DNA of 64,000 nucleotides from Istiophorus platypterus (Eukaryota > Chordata > Actinopteri > Istiophoriformes > Istiophoridae), in assembly GCA_016859345.1 (NCBI GenBank), contig CM029121.1, positions 24,878,175 to 24,942,174 of the forward strand, read 5' to 3'. A program made the translations under genes and the position numbers. Shown in pieces: positions 38,001 to 52,983 of the stretch. The notes beneath the pieces are model-generated. The model was not told where the DNA came from. It was given only the letters and a program-made list of their open reading frames with translations, and ran no database searches. Within the stretch, counting starts at the first letter, position 1, and each line of letters starts with the position of its first letter.

Positions 38001-41000
38001 TGGAACATTTGTTGTGAAACCCCTTGAATTAAAGCAGAAAGTCTACACTTCAATCACATCTTGATTCGTTCATTTCAAATCCATTGTGGCGGTGTAAAGA
38101 GGTAAAATTAAGAAAATAGTGGGGCTGTCCAAATTCAGACATCTTTAAATCCTGTGTTTGTGCATTTTTGCTAAGTAAAAACCTAGATTGCCGCTTTTGC
38201 TGAATCAGGAAGCCGATGAGAACAAATACTACAGGGGGAAGCCGCACATCAACTTACGATCCGTCTTCATTACTGCGGTAAAAGACGAGGAAAGGGTCGG
38301 ACTTTCCAAAGAAGTCTTTCTTATCCAACTTGTTGCCGCAAAACTGCAGCATCACTGATTCCTGAGAAAGGAGAGATGGAGAAAAAAAACATGCAGATTA
38401 CATTAGGTCCAAAACAATGACACTCAATATAACCCACTGCTTTCAGAGCAAATAATAATATTGGCCAAAAGTCTGATGAAGAGTGAGTACCTACCTCTCT
38501 GTACCCTTTCTATCACTTTCTACCATTGATACCAGCTTTTCATTCACTGTGGATACGTTCTGTTTCTCCACAAATCAAAGACGGGTTATGGAGAATAATC
38601 TAAACTGGAAAAAAAAATTCTGTTTGATTCTCTCCGTTTTCTGTATCATTGCCTAAATCTATCGCTGGTAAAATTTCAACATTGCTTCAATATTAATGGA
38701 AGAGGATAGAACACATATTTTCACCATTGAGTTCTGGGTGCTAATATTAATATTTGATATTCACCTGCCCTGAAAAGCAGACACTTGAGGATTCTATTAA
38801 TCATCAGGCTAATTTCAACCCTGGACCAAACTTGCCTATTATCAGCACGATATCATCCTGAAGTTCTGTAAATAATTTTTTTTTTTGGTGCTATAAATTT
38901 TTTTCCTGTGTTCTAGTTCTTTATTAAGCCTTTTTCTTTTGTTTTCCCGTCTAACCTTGGAAATCATCCAGCTAAAATGGATGTGAGCTTGATTCATTTA
39001 GCTGTAGTCTGATTTCTGTAAAGAACAGAACTGAGAGATGAACAAAAAATTTGGTATGTTGTCCATTGCCAGAAGAAAAGCCAGTATTTCTGCCCTTTTT
39101 TTTTTTTTTTTTAACAATGGTTTTCTCTCCTTGTTCTTGTCTTGTTATGGTGGGAAATGAAAGCTCAGGGCATCTGTTCCTTGATTTTGAAGGAATGATG
39201 CCAAAATCTACCATTTGATGCTTCCATCTCTAACAAAACACTGCGCCATCACACTCCAGTGTAACTACCAGGTGGTTAAAATACCATCGAGCGACAAAAT
39301 GTACTTTTTGCAGAAACAGCTGTTTTTCCTTAGAGAGAAAAGGATTCAAATGGACAGTCACCGTCTGGCTCAGCACAGAGTTCAACTGGAGACATGACAA
39401 CACTGTCAACTAATCCACAGTGGCTCGGACTGATAAACTCTTAAAATGGTCCACAACTTAACAAAAGTGTGCTCTTTGGCATCTAACAAATAATATCTCT
39501 GGTGCTTTCTTAAAGCGATGTCATTTCTAAAATTCACTAGGGGAGAGTGTTAAGAGAACATATGTATGTATTTATGTGTAATCTTAAAATATGTAACAGC
39601 ATGCAGTTGGCAGTTTATTAGCAACACCTGACTAGTTTAATACAACAGTCCTGCAATAAATCCTCCCTTTATGTAAGTTATAATCTTTACTTTTTACTGA
39701 GAGTGTTTGTTAGAGGTGTTAATTCAACTTTATGCCCATCATAAAAGTAATAATTTGTGGTGCTGTTTAACTGTATTAAGTCACATTCAGAGGTGTCTAT
39801 AATATATATTTATTGTAGTTGTGTGTGTGTTATTCCTGGAGGGAACTTGTGAATGTTTTAAGTTTCTAAACTGGTAGTGATTACAGTATTTTAAGAATAT
39901 TTTTGGCAAACTCTCCCTCCTCCAAGCAGATCTGTGTCTCACAATTCACGTTTTTTAGTTTAAACTCTGTGAACTACCCGAAGGGTCGGACTCGTCTCTC
40001 CAGAAAAGGGGAAAAAAAAAAAAAGTTGAGCTCATTCGAGGAAAATATCTGAAAGTTTTACTTCCAGCGAATCACCAGGGGAATCGAGCAAATTCTTACC
40101 CTGCAGTTGCTCAGCTCTTCTGCTCTCACTATGATGTTACCACATTTCTTCCCTGGGATCCCACTTAAAAAGAAAAGAAAAAAGAAAAGAACAGAATACT
40201 TTAATTAAAGTCGAGTAGACATATGTGTCATCGGGCTTATGACAGGTAAGACAACAGTTTCACAGAGCTACAGGGAAAATCTGTCTGGGCAATGTTCAAC
40301 CACAACTAATTAAAAATAATCTGTACTGAAAGACTGTATTGAGATATAGATCATTTTTCATTTATCCCATAAGTTTTCTATACTTTCAGTTCTCGTTTTT
40401 TTTCATCCCCTTAAAAAAAACTACTTTTTGCACCAAGCCCTGTTTCCTGGTACAAAATACCTTCGCTTGAAAATCCTACTCATATTTAACTGTATATAAA
40501 GGCTTTTCTTTTTTTACATTACACAATAGTAGCTCATTGCTTATGTTTCATTTCCTAATTACATTGACTCTAATGTATACATACATAGTATCTCCCACTT
40601 ATTCTCATGTACAGTATACAGTATCTGTAGGCACTTTAATATTGTTTGAGCTTTCTGGTTTGATGCTTAACTGCATTATGTTGCACTGACAACGAGTGTT
40701 ATCTAATCTAATCTCATCTAATCTAATCTAATCTCATCTAATCTAATCTAATCTAATCTAATCTAATACATAGTTATAAAGCACCTTTGCTTCATGTTTC
40801 ATCATGTAGCATTTATCCACCACACAGAGTAGTTTCAGTAAAACCAAAACTTTGACGTCAGCTCTTGGAGAATGTGAGGTTATTTTGTGGTTAAAGTATC
40901 AGTTAAGTGGTTAAACTGAGAGAAAAAAAACTACACGTGAAGCCTACAGACCTGGAATCAAATTAATCTTCATCTCCCCTGACATATGTTGCCTGATTGG

Positions 41001-42911
41001 CTGAATGAATTCTTACTGCTGAATGGATGTGAAAAATAAAGAAAGAAAAAAAAGAACATCAAAAAATAATGTAAGCACATCCCAGTGACATTTCAGCTGC
41101 GATGTTTGTTTACATCCCGAGCTGGCGAAGCGTAATAATCAGGCAATAAAAGCCGAGGGAGCCTGACCACTAAAAATAGACTAAATGAATGCCACGGACC
41201 CCGGGCACCGATTCGGAACGAGGAAGGGCAGGGATAATTTCATTTGGCTAAGTACTGTCCAGTAATGGCGGCGAGAGCCCACAATAACAGGCAGAGGATA
41301 TCTGATGGCGAAATAAGGCAAGGCTTTGAACCCCCACCCCCACCCCCCACCACCCACCACCACCTCTCCCTGCCCAAACCACCACCACCTTCCTCCCCCT
41401 ATCACCTGAGATACACTGCACCATCCTTTGATGCACAGAGATGCGTTCAGTGAAAAAAAAGAGGGGGCAGATGGAAAATGGGGGGGGGCAGGAAAAAGAT
41501 GGACTAGTTGCTAGTTGCAGGGGCAAAGAGAGGATGAACAGAGTCACTAGAAGGATGGAAGAGTGGACGAGAGGCTGCTGGACTGAAAGCAGAGTGAGAG
41601 CGAACACATGGTTACACTGGTTTCCATTAAGATGGGTCTGCAGAAGGCATCAGTTTCTAGTGCTGATGATTAATATTTTGCATATATGTGATAACGACAA
41701 TATGTCACATTCCAGACTGAAGCATGTTTCTCCACAGCATCACCAGACTCATGATTATAATTAATACTAGAAACTTACTGAATTCTTTTTATCTGCATCT
41801 GGGTTTGTGTTTGCCAAATTAACAGATTTCTCCACCGTGATTTCTTTATTCTTTTTATTGTCTTGTGTGCTTTGTGTATGTTTGTTACCATGGAAGTTTG
41901 GAGACTATGTCAAAGTGACATGTTGGGAAATGCCGCCGACTTATTTCCCAGCATGGAACAACACCGATGTTCTGTTCAACATCTTTTTAAACGTAATGAT
42001 TGTTCCCTGGCATTAACCAGACCTTAAACATAGCATGATATGCAAATATTGCAAAAAAGATTTTTTAAAATCAGATTTTGATTTAAAAAGTCCTACATTT
42101 GCACCTAAATTTGGATCCGCAAGCACTTCAATACTTTGCCTTCTGTTTTTAAGAAAATCACCCAAAAAGCATGAACAAGACAAAGGCGATGACAGACTTC
42201 TAAGATGAACGCGTTGCTGAAAAATGTTTATCTTAGTCACTGAAAAATACATTTCATACATAATATGTGGCATAATTTTACAAAGCCACTGTGTCGCATG
42301 TGATTTTGGAGCATGTTGTCTCCACAGTTGCCTTTTTTTATCTTTATTTGCATGATCCACCTCGCTTTGACTGAGCAGAAGTGTGATGTGACTGACTTAA
42401 GATGGTTTTTGTTTTTTTGGGGTTTTTTTATGTTTGGACGCAGCAGATTGAGCACAAAAACACATACGCACACACACAAAGAGTCATATAAATCTACAAA
42501 CCTAAACATGCTTTACAGAATAATAAACTATATCTGAAAAACTCATCACGTATCCCAGAAAAAAAAAAGGATATAAAGAAAACATGCAGGTATGCATGGA
42601 CGCACGCGCACAAATGCCCTCGCAATCACGCACACGCACGCACACACACACACACACACACAGTGATCCGAAACACAGTGAATGACTGCAGGCAGAGGTG
42701 ATTACATAACTCAGCGACAGCAACACATTCTTACATCATATTTCTTGTGTGTCATTCTTCCGTGGACCCATTCAGCTGCAACCGCTCATTTATTCTGACA
42801 AACACACACACACACATTCTGAGAAAGACAGACACACGGTCATGGATGCAGACGCCTGTACAGTCACTTACTTCCATCTCAGACACAGACACACCCACAC
42901 TCACATACACA

Positions 42912-42952
<41 letters not shown>

Positions 42953-45900
42953 ATCACACACGCTGGACACCACTGCAGGACAGAGGATGAGGCGAGGGTC
43001 AGACTACTGATGGCTCGGTGCCTCGGGAGGAAAGGAAAAGCAACAACAAATTGTTTTCTTCAGTGATCTGAAGAAGATGCTGCAGTTGGGGGATGATTAC
43101 AGTGCAGCCCAGATAATATACGGCACCAACACCCAGTTTATCAGTGTGGTATCAGTAAGAAGCGTTGGTAAAGTACGTGTCATGTGTTGGGATGATGGGT
43201 ATTCAGTTACAATTATTTTATGTTTTATTTATTTGCGTTTTTTCTCTGTGAGTGTTTTATTGTCTTTCATATACTTTAGTTTATGTCTTTGATTTTGTTT
43301 TCCATGTACTTGTTCAATTTTTCAAATTTAGATCTTAATGTATTGCAAAATTTTTCGAAAAAAATTTGTGTCAATTAGTCTTGAACTGTTTTACTGTTGA
43401 TCTTTATGTTGTATTAGTTTGTCAGTTGCCTCTAAAGCACTTTGAATAGCACTAACCAGTATGAAATCAATACAGTATCACTGTGTCTGAGTGCAAAATT
43501 TGTGGGCTTTTTTTACTTGATAGTACTATGCAATAGATACTTACATACAATCAATATACACACTTAGTAAATGATAATATGTTTGTAATTTTATGTTGAT
43601 CCACTGGCATGTTTTCTTAACCAAGTTTCAGCACTTTTTTTTGGGTAACTGCTCAGCTCCTCCTCTGTTGATGAAAAACAAACTGTTGTTTTAAGATGGT
43701 TTTTGTGTTTTGTTTTGTTTTTTGTCAGTGTAAGATAGTTGACATTAGAGGCTGATTCCTTGATTCCAAACATGGGGAGAAATGAGAGAGAGGGAGAGAA
43801 GACTTCGTGGGCCCCAGAGGAGATTTACCGAGCTTAGACTGACCACAGACAGAGAGGAAAACGTGAAATCTTCCCTGAGCCGGCTATGGGTTTAATTTGT
43901 TATAGTCATCAGCAATGGAGAAGAAATTAAGACATGTATTCATGGGGAAAAAAAATCCCATATTATTTCTCTAGGCTTCAGTCAAGACTTCGGTTCGGTT
44001 TAGGCTTCTTCAGAAAACAGGCTGAGGGCTCATCGCTGGCGTCTCCTCCTTCGGCTGAACTGTCCCTTTTCACTTTCACTTCACTGTTTACCAGCTGACG
44101 ATGTTTACAGTCTGTCATTAGGCCTGCTGCTGTTTAACTATTCATCTCATTTGGCTGATGGAGACGCTGTGCGCTTTCATCAGCGTCTCTGTCGTCGTCC
44201 AAGAAATATCCAAGCCTATGCCCAAGTAGCTTTTTTGTGGTACCTGCGACAGTGACTCCCTGATTTGAATAATGCAATACAAGCCTCTTGCTTTCAGATT
44301 TGAGTGTCAATTAAAATAGTGGAAGACATGTGCAAGTGTGTTTGTTTTCTGTTGCCGCATGTGTGCGCATGGTAACGTGTGCCACTCACATCAAAGGTTT
44401 TTCCAGGCGGCTTCCCAAGGAACCGACTATTTCGCCCAGCGTGCAGAAAGCCTGGCCCAGGAAGTCCTGTGTATGTGAAAAACATGCAAGTAAACATATG
44501 AAAAGCAGAAATAAAAGCATAATAAAAATATGATTAAAAAAGTAGGACTGTAAGCTGCAGAGAGAAATGCTCATTAAGATTTTCTAGATTTTTCTTCATT
44601 TGGCAATATAAGGTCCACTGCTCCAAAAATAATGTGGGGTGTAAAAAACAAAGAATGCAAAAGAAAAAGAAAAAAAGAAAAGAAAGAGGAAAGAAGATTA
44701 ATTGGCAATTATTTCTACATCTGATTAATCATACCAGTCATCTTTCAAGCAAGCTGCAAAACAATCTCTGAATCCGGGTGTGAAAGTGACAATTTAAATC
44801 TTTTCTTTCTCATAAGTGAACATAATGTTAGTCAGTTTCGGTCTATATGTCAGATATGAAACGATTTCCAGAAAATAACCATCGGAATAATCTATATTTT
44901 GAAATTTAACATGGTAGTTGCAGTCCTCCGGTTGCTTCTCATTACAAAGGGACATGGCAGGGCCAGTTATGGGATTGGCTGTGGCTTAAGTTTCAGGAGG
45001 GATCAGCCATCATACAGGTCAACAGGGACATGAGTTAATTTTGCAAATTTTGCAAAAGAAAAAAGAAAAATTGGATTTTGTTCAGTTCATACACATAATC
45101 TGAGCAGTACTGGAGGCATGAAGATCATAAAAAGGGAAGGCTTGGAACAGCAGCTACTCTGGCTGCAAAGGTTGCATCTCATATAAGCATTGTAATATTA
45201 AATGTCACATTTTTGGCACTGAACAGCTTCCCTTTGGTTTCCCATCCCAGCCCAGCTTGCAGAGAGAGACCCGTGTCCTTGCTGGTCGCTGTAGGGCAAC
45301 CAAGAGAGAGGAGTCCGTTTGGGGAGGCGGAGCCTTCGGCCAGAGAGAGGAGCGAGGCAGAGAGAGGGGAAGGGTTAGAAAAATTCTGTTTAAACCAGGC
45401 CTGGGCTGATTGCTGAAGCACTGTCACTGAGGTCTCCCCAAGCAGATTGTGTATGCATGTGTGCATGAGTAAGCGCGTATGCATATGCGCGTGTGTGCTA
45501 AAGTGCTCGACAGATGAGCCGCGTCGAGTCCGGCGGGCAGAAAGCTGCTCCGGAGATCTTTGCCGGTGCTGACCGACCCCCCCCCGAGCCGAGCTGAGGT
45601 CTCGAAACAAAGAGAGATGACAGAAATGCTCTGGCCTTTCTGTATGAATCGCGCTGCCAGCCAACCTGCCCCCGCCTGGCGCCTGCTACGCCTCGGTAAC
45701 CGACGGCCTGGGGCTCAGGCGCCTCAAATTAGCAGGCTTAGTGGTGGCAGGAAGAACACCGTTAGGAGGGTATCTTCAAGTTAAAAAAAAAAGAAAAAGA
45801 TCACAGCTGAATTCCAAAAGTGCCACATTCCTTCATTATTTTCCTCTGCTCAATAGGCCTCTAATATAGAACAGTCAAAGACCACATCAACGTCTCTGTC

Positions 45901-47333
45901 CATAAGGTAGCACGGAGCAACCCCATCAACAGATGAGAACTGGATAAATCTTTGTCCTGGATTGTGATCTGTGTGATGTTCTACAATATCTGTACATATC
46001 ATCTATGATATGGTTTAATTAAAGGAAACTATGTGATTATACCAAATCAGCTACGGAAGTGGCTACGATGGACAAAAGTTGTAATAGGTGAGGGAAAGGT
46101 TGCAGTGACATTTAACAAAAAGAGCGAACGTTAACTGCAGGACTGTGACAGGACACTAACTTCAGTCTCCCTCATCAAGGTCTGACGTGCAACAAGCCCC
46201 ATCCACCATCTTGACCTCCACACCTTTACTCTTTGCCTTGCTACACTAAGAGCACACTATTTCCTAAAATGGCACTGAACTTTAACGAGGGATGAAAATC
46301 GTGAGGAAGCAGGATCAACACTGGACTACCCTCCTCCAGTGGTGCAGCAAACTAACCGGGAATTCTAGAAGTTGTCAAACTAGATCTGACTTCTCATACT
46401 TTGCCCCATTATCACTTTTATGATACCATTTCACTCACCACCGCACAATTATTTTGTTCTGCTATCGAGATTAGGGATACAAGAAAGTACAAGAAAGAAG
46501 TCGATTGCCGGAAGGATTTCCCACAGTTATCTAAAACCCATAAATTTAACAGAAATCCTCTCAAAGACTTGTCAGTCAGTCTAGCAGAAAGTATTGCAAT
46601 CCGTGGGAAAGCCTTTAGCTCTCAAAGCAATTCCAGAATGTTCTTCCCTCATCCCTACAAAGGGGATGGGTAAAATGTTATCATGACCAAAAGTCATGAT
46701 GGACGAAAATATATAACAATATCCTGGTTGACAAAAACCAGAAATGTGCTTTAATGCAGTGGTTGGGCTGTGAATAAGCAGCTTCTGCTACTATCATCCC
46801 AAGGTACATGCGGTACACCTGTAAGTTGTAAGTAGTTCCACCTAAGGGCATGTTTTCTCCTCAAAATTTCTCAGAATGTTTTTTTTGAAAACGGAGGTAG
46901 AACTCTTAAAATTTTACAGGAAGTAGAAAAAAGCCAGAAAAAGCGGGTCTCCATTTGCGCAGCATCATCTCATGACGAGATCCTCTTGAGGTGTCAGAAA
47001 CCCTATGTTGGGAGTAACTGTTTTCAGGCCAGTTTTAATATCCAATAATGTCCTGCATTCAACTCTGGTCAGACTGGCAAGCCTGTCTTGCCCCAGAACA
47101 TTGAACAGTCTGATAAAGATGAGAAAAGCCTGAAAAAGTGAATCTCAATTTGTGCAGCATCATCTCACGACCCCAAAGGTTTATGTTGAGGCCACCGGTG
47201 GGGTCCCTAACCCCTGGTTTTAAGCCAAGTTTTTATATCTACTAAAGTCCTGTGTTCAAGACTGGTCCAGTCAGGCAAGTCATTCTTGCCCCAGAACTTT
47301 GACAAGTCAAGTGAGGAAGAAAATGTCACAAAA

Positions 47334-47386
<53 letters not shown>

Positions 47387-50300
47387 TACATTTATATATA
47401 CACATATATACATATACATATATATATATACATATATATATATATATTGATGTATAGATATAAATATATTATATGCTTTTTTAGCAATAGTACAATTATG
47501 AGGAGATTAAAAATTTGCATTCAAATCCTGACTGCTCTCAAATAGTCATGAGGGAAAATACAGCCAGTTAACTTAATTGTTGCCTGCATACAAAGAGGCC
47601 ATCATCCCGCCTGGATTCATTCGTGCTAATCACTGAGGTTAAAATAATGAATAAAGACTTTGAAATGAGATTGCGGTTAGTTGAGAGGTATGTTGGTGTA
47701 CCAGAAAAATAAATGTAAAAGAGGACTGTGAATAAGGCCGTGACATGCATCTGTCAGGATGAAAAAGCAACATCGCCTTCATCTAATAGGAGGCAGGATA
47801 TTCTGACCTTAATTGGGTTTTACTGTATACTCTGTTTCTATGCTTCCTGCCCTGCAGCCATGATCTGCACAAGGTATTCAAAACATGTGGCCTGGGAAGA
47901 AACAGCTGCTGCAAAGGGAGGAAGGAGGCCTCCTCAGAAGCCACTGGGGCTGCCACAAGCGATACTGTATGTGTGAGCACCGTTTCTCCTTTTTCCGTTA
48001 TCCATAGCCATGTGACTTTACACAGAGTGTGACCGAACAATGGAGCCATCACTTTGTGCCAGATCTCCGGGCCCACACATCCGCGGCCACGACAGGACGC
48101 ATCCAAGCGTCCTTAGCCTTCATGCCGAGAGTGAGCTGCTGCGCTCAGATCGACGAGCGCTCGCAGTAGAAGCCCCCGGGGGCACGCTGGGGTCTTGGAG
48201 CTGAGCAAAAGAACTCCGCCTGCAGTTGGCAATGAGAACGAGGCCGTAATAGAAAAAGGGGGCTGGGGGTGGAGGGGTGGTTGAGCACAGGTTATAGACA
48301 GAACTGGAGCAGAGCACCCGCTGAAACTTCTGTTTGAAAAGGAATATGAAGGATGGGGCTGTAGGGCTGTGAAGATTAAAGTTTGTCTTTTCTTTTTTTT
48401 TCTTTTGACATATATCGTTATTGTTTATTAGACGAGCATTAATTAAGGAAACACAAGGGCATCTTAAGCTACACAAACCACACTCAACCCTAACTCCCCC
48501 ATGATGGCAAAAATAAAAAAGTTAGATACCTAGAAGAAAATAAAAGGAAATAGATATATACAACAATAGAAAAGAAAGAAGTTACGATTGATTGAGTTGA
48601 TGACCGAATATCCAGGCAGTGGAAAGTTACAATATTCCACTTAGATTAACTGGACTAGGTTCTACAACAAAGCTACAACCTGGATGACTGAGAATCTTCA
48701 CAGATAAAATGCCAGAAATTTTTGATAGAGGGACAATGGAAAATATAATGGGAGTATGACCCCCAGGCAGAAAGAGGGTTAGACTAATTCTGTAGCACCG
48801 GTGCAATCTGGAGCCCCAGAAAATTTCTGAATTGCAGCTACCAACTATGTTGGTGGACAAACAACTGATGAGCTCAACCAAACATCTCTCCAAACACGTT
48901 ATCTATGACGATTATGCCCAAGTCAAATGATTAAAAATGAACCATGTCCTCTACTGTATGGAACAGAGCTCTGTGAATCCTGGTGGTCAATTTTCAGGGG
49001 CTCAGGAGAACAAGAAAATCCACTCGGCTGTAACCTTACTTTCACTAAGACAAAGCTAGGGATCTGTTAGGGATCTGTTAGGTCCCAAGAAACTAAAAAA
49101 GTTTCTTGTTGAAAGTTAACATTGCTCCTTGAGCTGGTTAAAAGATTTAACAATAGCATTAGCCAATAGGTCCATTATAGTACTAATACCCTCCCCGGGC
49201 AACAAAAAAAACCCACGGTCCTCAAGACTCTGGGTGAAGTTACACATTTTAAATCAAGATGGAAGAAGAGCTTAAACGAGAAAGGCAGCCAGAATAGTGT
49301 TTGGGAATTATCTTAATCTGCAACCCATCCATCAGCAACGGCAGGAGGGCATGTGGGATGTTTGGAATTTGCAGAACTGCTCTCTCATGTCAAAGGAGCA
49401 TAAGCAGAACCAGAGAGACATCTGATAAGACATGACAAAGCAGATATAATCTCTTTATTAAAGCCTGTCAGCCGGCAGTTGTCTCTGTGTTTTAGGCTTG
49501 GGAAAAAAAATAAGCCTGTCAGATTGTGGAAGATCTTTCCCATCCTCTATTTGATCATTTTGATGAGCTAGTTCTTCCTCATCCTCTTCCACTGCTGAAT
49601 GCCCAGAGCTATGAATTGTTTTTGTTCCAATTATACTAATCCTGATAACAATTAGTCGATGGGTCACGTTCAGGTTATAAAAAGAGTCAAACCCTTTAAA
49701 AACAATTCTCCACAAATATTTTGTTTTTCAAAAAGCATAAAAAATGGACAGAGTATCATCATATGTGTATTTTATTTCTTATTTCTGTAAAAGTTTCTAC
49801 CAGTGTTGTTTGTGGGTTGTTGTCTGTTGTTTGTAGTAGTAGCTGGCTCAGGCTGTATGCTGATTGGCTTAGCACACTAATGTTAACATGCTAATTAGCT
49901 GGGCTAATCAGGTAGACCAGAGTGGATGCTTTGTCACTTGCTAAGATGAGGTAGCTGAGGGTGACCACTTGGCTGTTGCTTGGTGGGTTGAGCAGCATAA
50001 TGCCGTTGGTAGCAACACGCTGACAAGCTTGACATGAGTTGTTGTTGGTTGTGGCTGGTTAATATGCTGGTGGCAGGTGATATTGTTGACATGAATTGAA
50101 TATAACCTGTCATGAAGGGTTGTGTTGAGTGGGTGAAGGTATAGGGGGGGTGTGGCTCTGGGACCATGACATTCAGATGATACTGCCTGTCAAAGCCTGT
50201 GGGATCGGCCATGGCAGCTGATCCTGAAGGCTGATTTATGCTTCTGTGTTGAACTTATGGCGTAGCCACTGCAAGCGTCCTACGCCATCGCGGGCATTCA

Positions 50301-52951
50301 TACTTCTGTGTTGGCGTCACTCTGCAATTTCAACCGCTAGTTGGCAGTGGCGTTTATATTCCACTGTGTCAAGTTTCACTGCTGCTGTTTTCCACGAGTT
50401 ATTGGGCGCACTTCGAAAACAATGGCGACTGAAACTGAACGGATCTTGATGGAGTTGGAGCTGATAGATATTGATCAGCAGTTTAGTTTTCCTGAATTTA
50501 TTCCAACGCAGAAACAGAGGAAGACATCAGAGGAGATGGTCTGTAAGATTGCGGAGAGGAAGGAGGAGCCAGAAATGCAACAGTTCTTGCAGTCTGCATT
50601 GCCATGGTGCACATCAGGCAACGGCGTAGGCTGCGGTGTAGGGTCCAGGGCTACACCACAGTTATGATGCAGAAGCATAAATTGGCCTTAAGCCTGATGT
50701 ACAGTTAATATAAGGCTGGGCCAAGCTGCTGAGTATCTGCTCTTTCCTGGGGTGAGAGTAGGAGTTAAAAGCAGCTGAAAGATACATTAGGTCAGTTTGA
50801 AGGTGCTTTAGGTTTGGGCTACAGAATGGTGTCTCCTGTCAAGGGCCTAAGACCCACTGCAGAGATTAGTAGTAGGTCAAAATATTATTTAACATATATA
50901 CATATAACATATGAATGTTCATCCAGCTCTCAACACATTTAACTATGTACTGATATCACTGTAACTGCACAGTATATTAATTTTGTGTGATTCTGTGTTG
51001 TAAGTTATTTTCCCACTCTAACATCGCTAGCAAACAAAGCAATCAAGCAAGTCAAAAACATTTCCAAACTGTGGTGAAAAACTCATCTGAATATCTTTGG
51101 GTCGAAAAAAACCCCACAAATCTTTTCCTTAGGAGAGTTTAAATGCCATCACGATTGCTTTGTCCCCGTTAGGCCACGCTTACCTCTGACATTCAGATTC
51201 AAATCAGGCTGCTATTGTACTGGAAGGGTAAACATTTGGCTGTATAACATTTCCATGAATGCACGACTGATTGTCAAACAGGCGAAGTGAAAGAGACACT
51301 CACGTGTTTGGAGAGGTTGTCGCTCTTGCAGTCCAAGTCGTACCTGTGGAGAGGAGACGGGAGAGACACATCAGATCGGAAGAGTGCCAAAACACAAATT
51401 AGCAGTCGTGACACAAGCCTCTCTCTGCCTCATCACCTACCCTTAATGCGGGGGCACTTCTCCACTAATCACTGCAAAAGAGCTGCTCACGTCTAAATTA
51501 GGCCCTCTGATTACGGCACCAGAAGCGGTGCCGATCTGATATCATGCACGAGGGCACAGCAGTATCGGTGGGCTCAGCGTGGTTAAGGGCCTTCACGGGA
51601 AAGTCTCGGCCCTTTGCACGGCAAATTTTCCCCCTTTTCAAAATTCTCTACTTTCGAAGTATTGTTCAGTGAGACCCAGCCGTTCATACACAATTGCATT
51701 TTCAGGTGGTTCATAATTTGAAATTAGGGTTATAAAAGGATAGAAAATTTAGGAAATCTATCACTGAAAAATAATAAATCAAAAAATACTGCAGTAGCGT
51801 ATATCAGGATAAAAGCAAAAGCAAAGCAGAGAGAAAATTCAGTTAAAAAGATGCAGTAGAACCAGTAATATCATCTCTTTTTATTCCTGTCAAATCCTGG
51901 CCCCTACATTACCAATAATGCAACTTGACCGCTGACAGTTCGGTTGGATGATCGGGTGTTATGCTAATAGCAGCTATTGTAGCCCCAAGCAGAGATTAGG
52001 AGCTGGCCATGGAGGTCTTGGTAACTCATGTTCTTTCCAACTCCACGCCCCCAGATTTTTTTTAAATTTTTTCAAATTTTAGTCTCCAGACCCAACGGAC
52101 ACCTACTTGAGCGACGTATGTTCACATAGTTGTAATACTTTTCCAAGACCTTGATGAGTAAAATCGGTGGAGTTTCCCTTTAAAGTACACAAATTTTTGT
52201 CTTGTTGTCCACCAATGTGAAAAAAGAGATTATTCTCTGAAGAGTAATGGATTTTGCAGATATGACTACCACAGCAGCGCTGCTTGTTTTTTTTTTTTTT
52301 ACAAGAATTCAAAGGCGCGAGAGCAACAAACTACCTTTGGACAGCTGACACACTTGTCCATTCATATGTGGGGACATTCATCTCGAATAACTGCAAGTAA
52401 CATTGCGATTGTGCAGGCCATGAGATCCACTTGCCTCTCCAGAGAGCAATTTTTATCCAGCTGTATTTACTTCCCGTAACCCGTCACCTTCCTGGGTGTC
52501 TCAGGTGTGTGTCATCTCGTGTGTGTGTGTGTGTGTGTGTGTGTGCTTGTGCGGCATGTGTGCGGTAGCACGTAGTGGAGTGTGTAAATGGGAGAGCCCG
52601 AGCGTCCCTTACTGCAGACAGCATGCCATGTACGATAAGGCGCCTGCTGACAGAACCAGGAGACAGTGTGTATCGCTACAGGAGGGGGTGTTGGGCGGGG
52701 GGGTGGGGGGTGGGTGGGTGAGGAGTATTGGGGGGGCTCAGATACAGTGCTGTTACTAATATAATTCCATAAGACTGAGGAAACGCGCTGCTTTTATGCA
52801 ACGTGCCGTGGGCAAAAGACACAGGTGCGCTTCATGTTCTATTCGCCCCTCGCCTCTGTCACTCCCCAAATGTTCATAAATGATTCATTTAATCTATATT
52901 TAATAATGAGAGACCCAGTGAAGGGGGAGGGGGGTGGAGAGGGTGAGAGAG

Positions 52952-52983
<32 letters not shown>

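Larger units (their letters stand above)
40164..44389. other. Copine intron, 4.2 kb
   Basis: No exon or RNA gene. It carries a pentanucleotide repeat (40700-40767), a C-rich tract (41331-41402) and CA repeats (42630-42662, 42880-42960). Confidence 0.6.
44467..51303. other. Copine intron, 6.8 kb
   Basis: No exon or RNA gene is supported. It contains a 195-bp direct duplication (46921-47310), a TA/CA compound microsatellite (47335-47449) and a Harbinger-like element (50227-50690). The segment 48590-49080 has the feel of an old repeat but I cannot name it. Confidence 0.55.

Noticed and set aside
45179..45664. Long minus-strand open frame of 161 codons in the copine intron
   Set aside because: Low-complexity stretches (HTHAHMHT), no domain, no splice-site context and no similarity that I recognise. 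Probably a chance frame over a GC-rich repeat.
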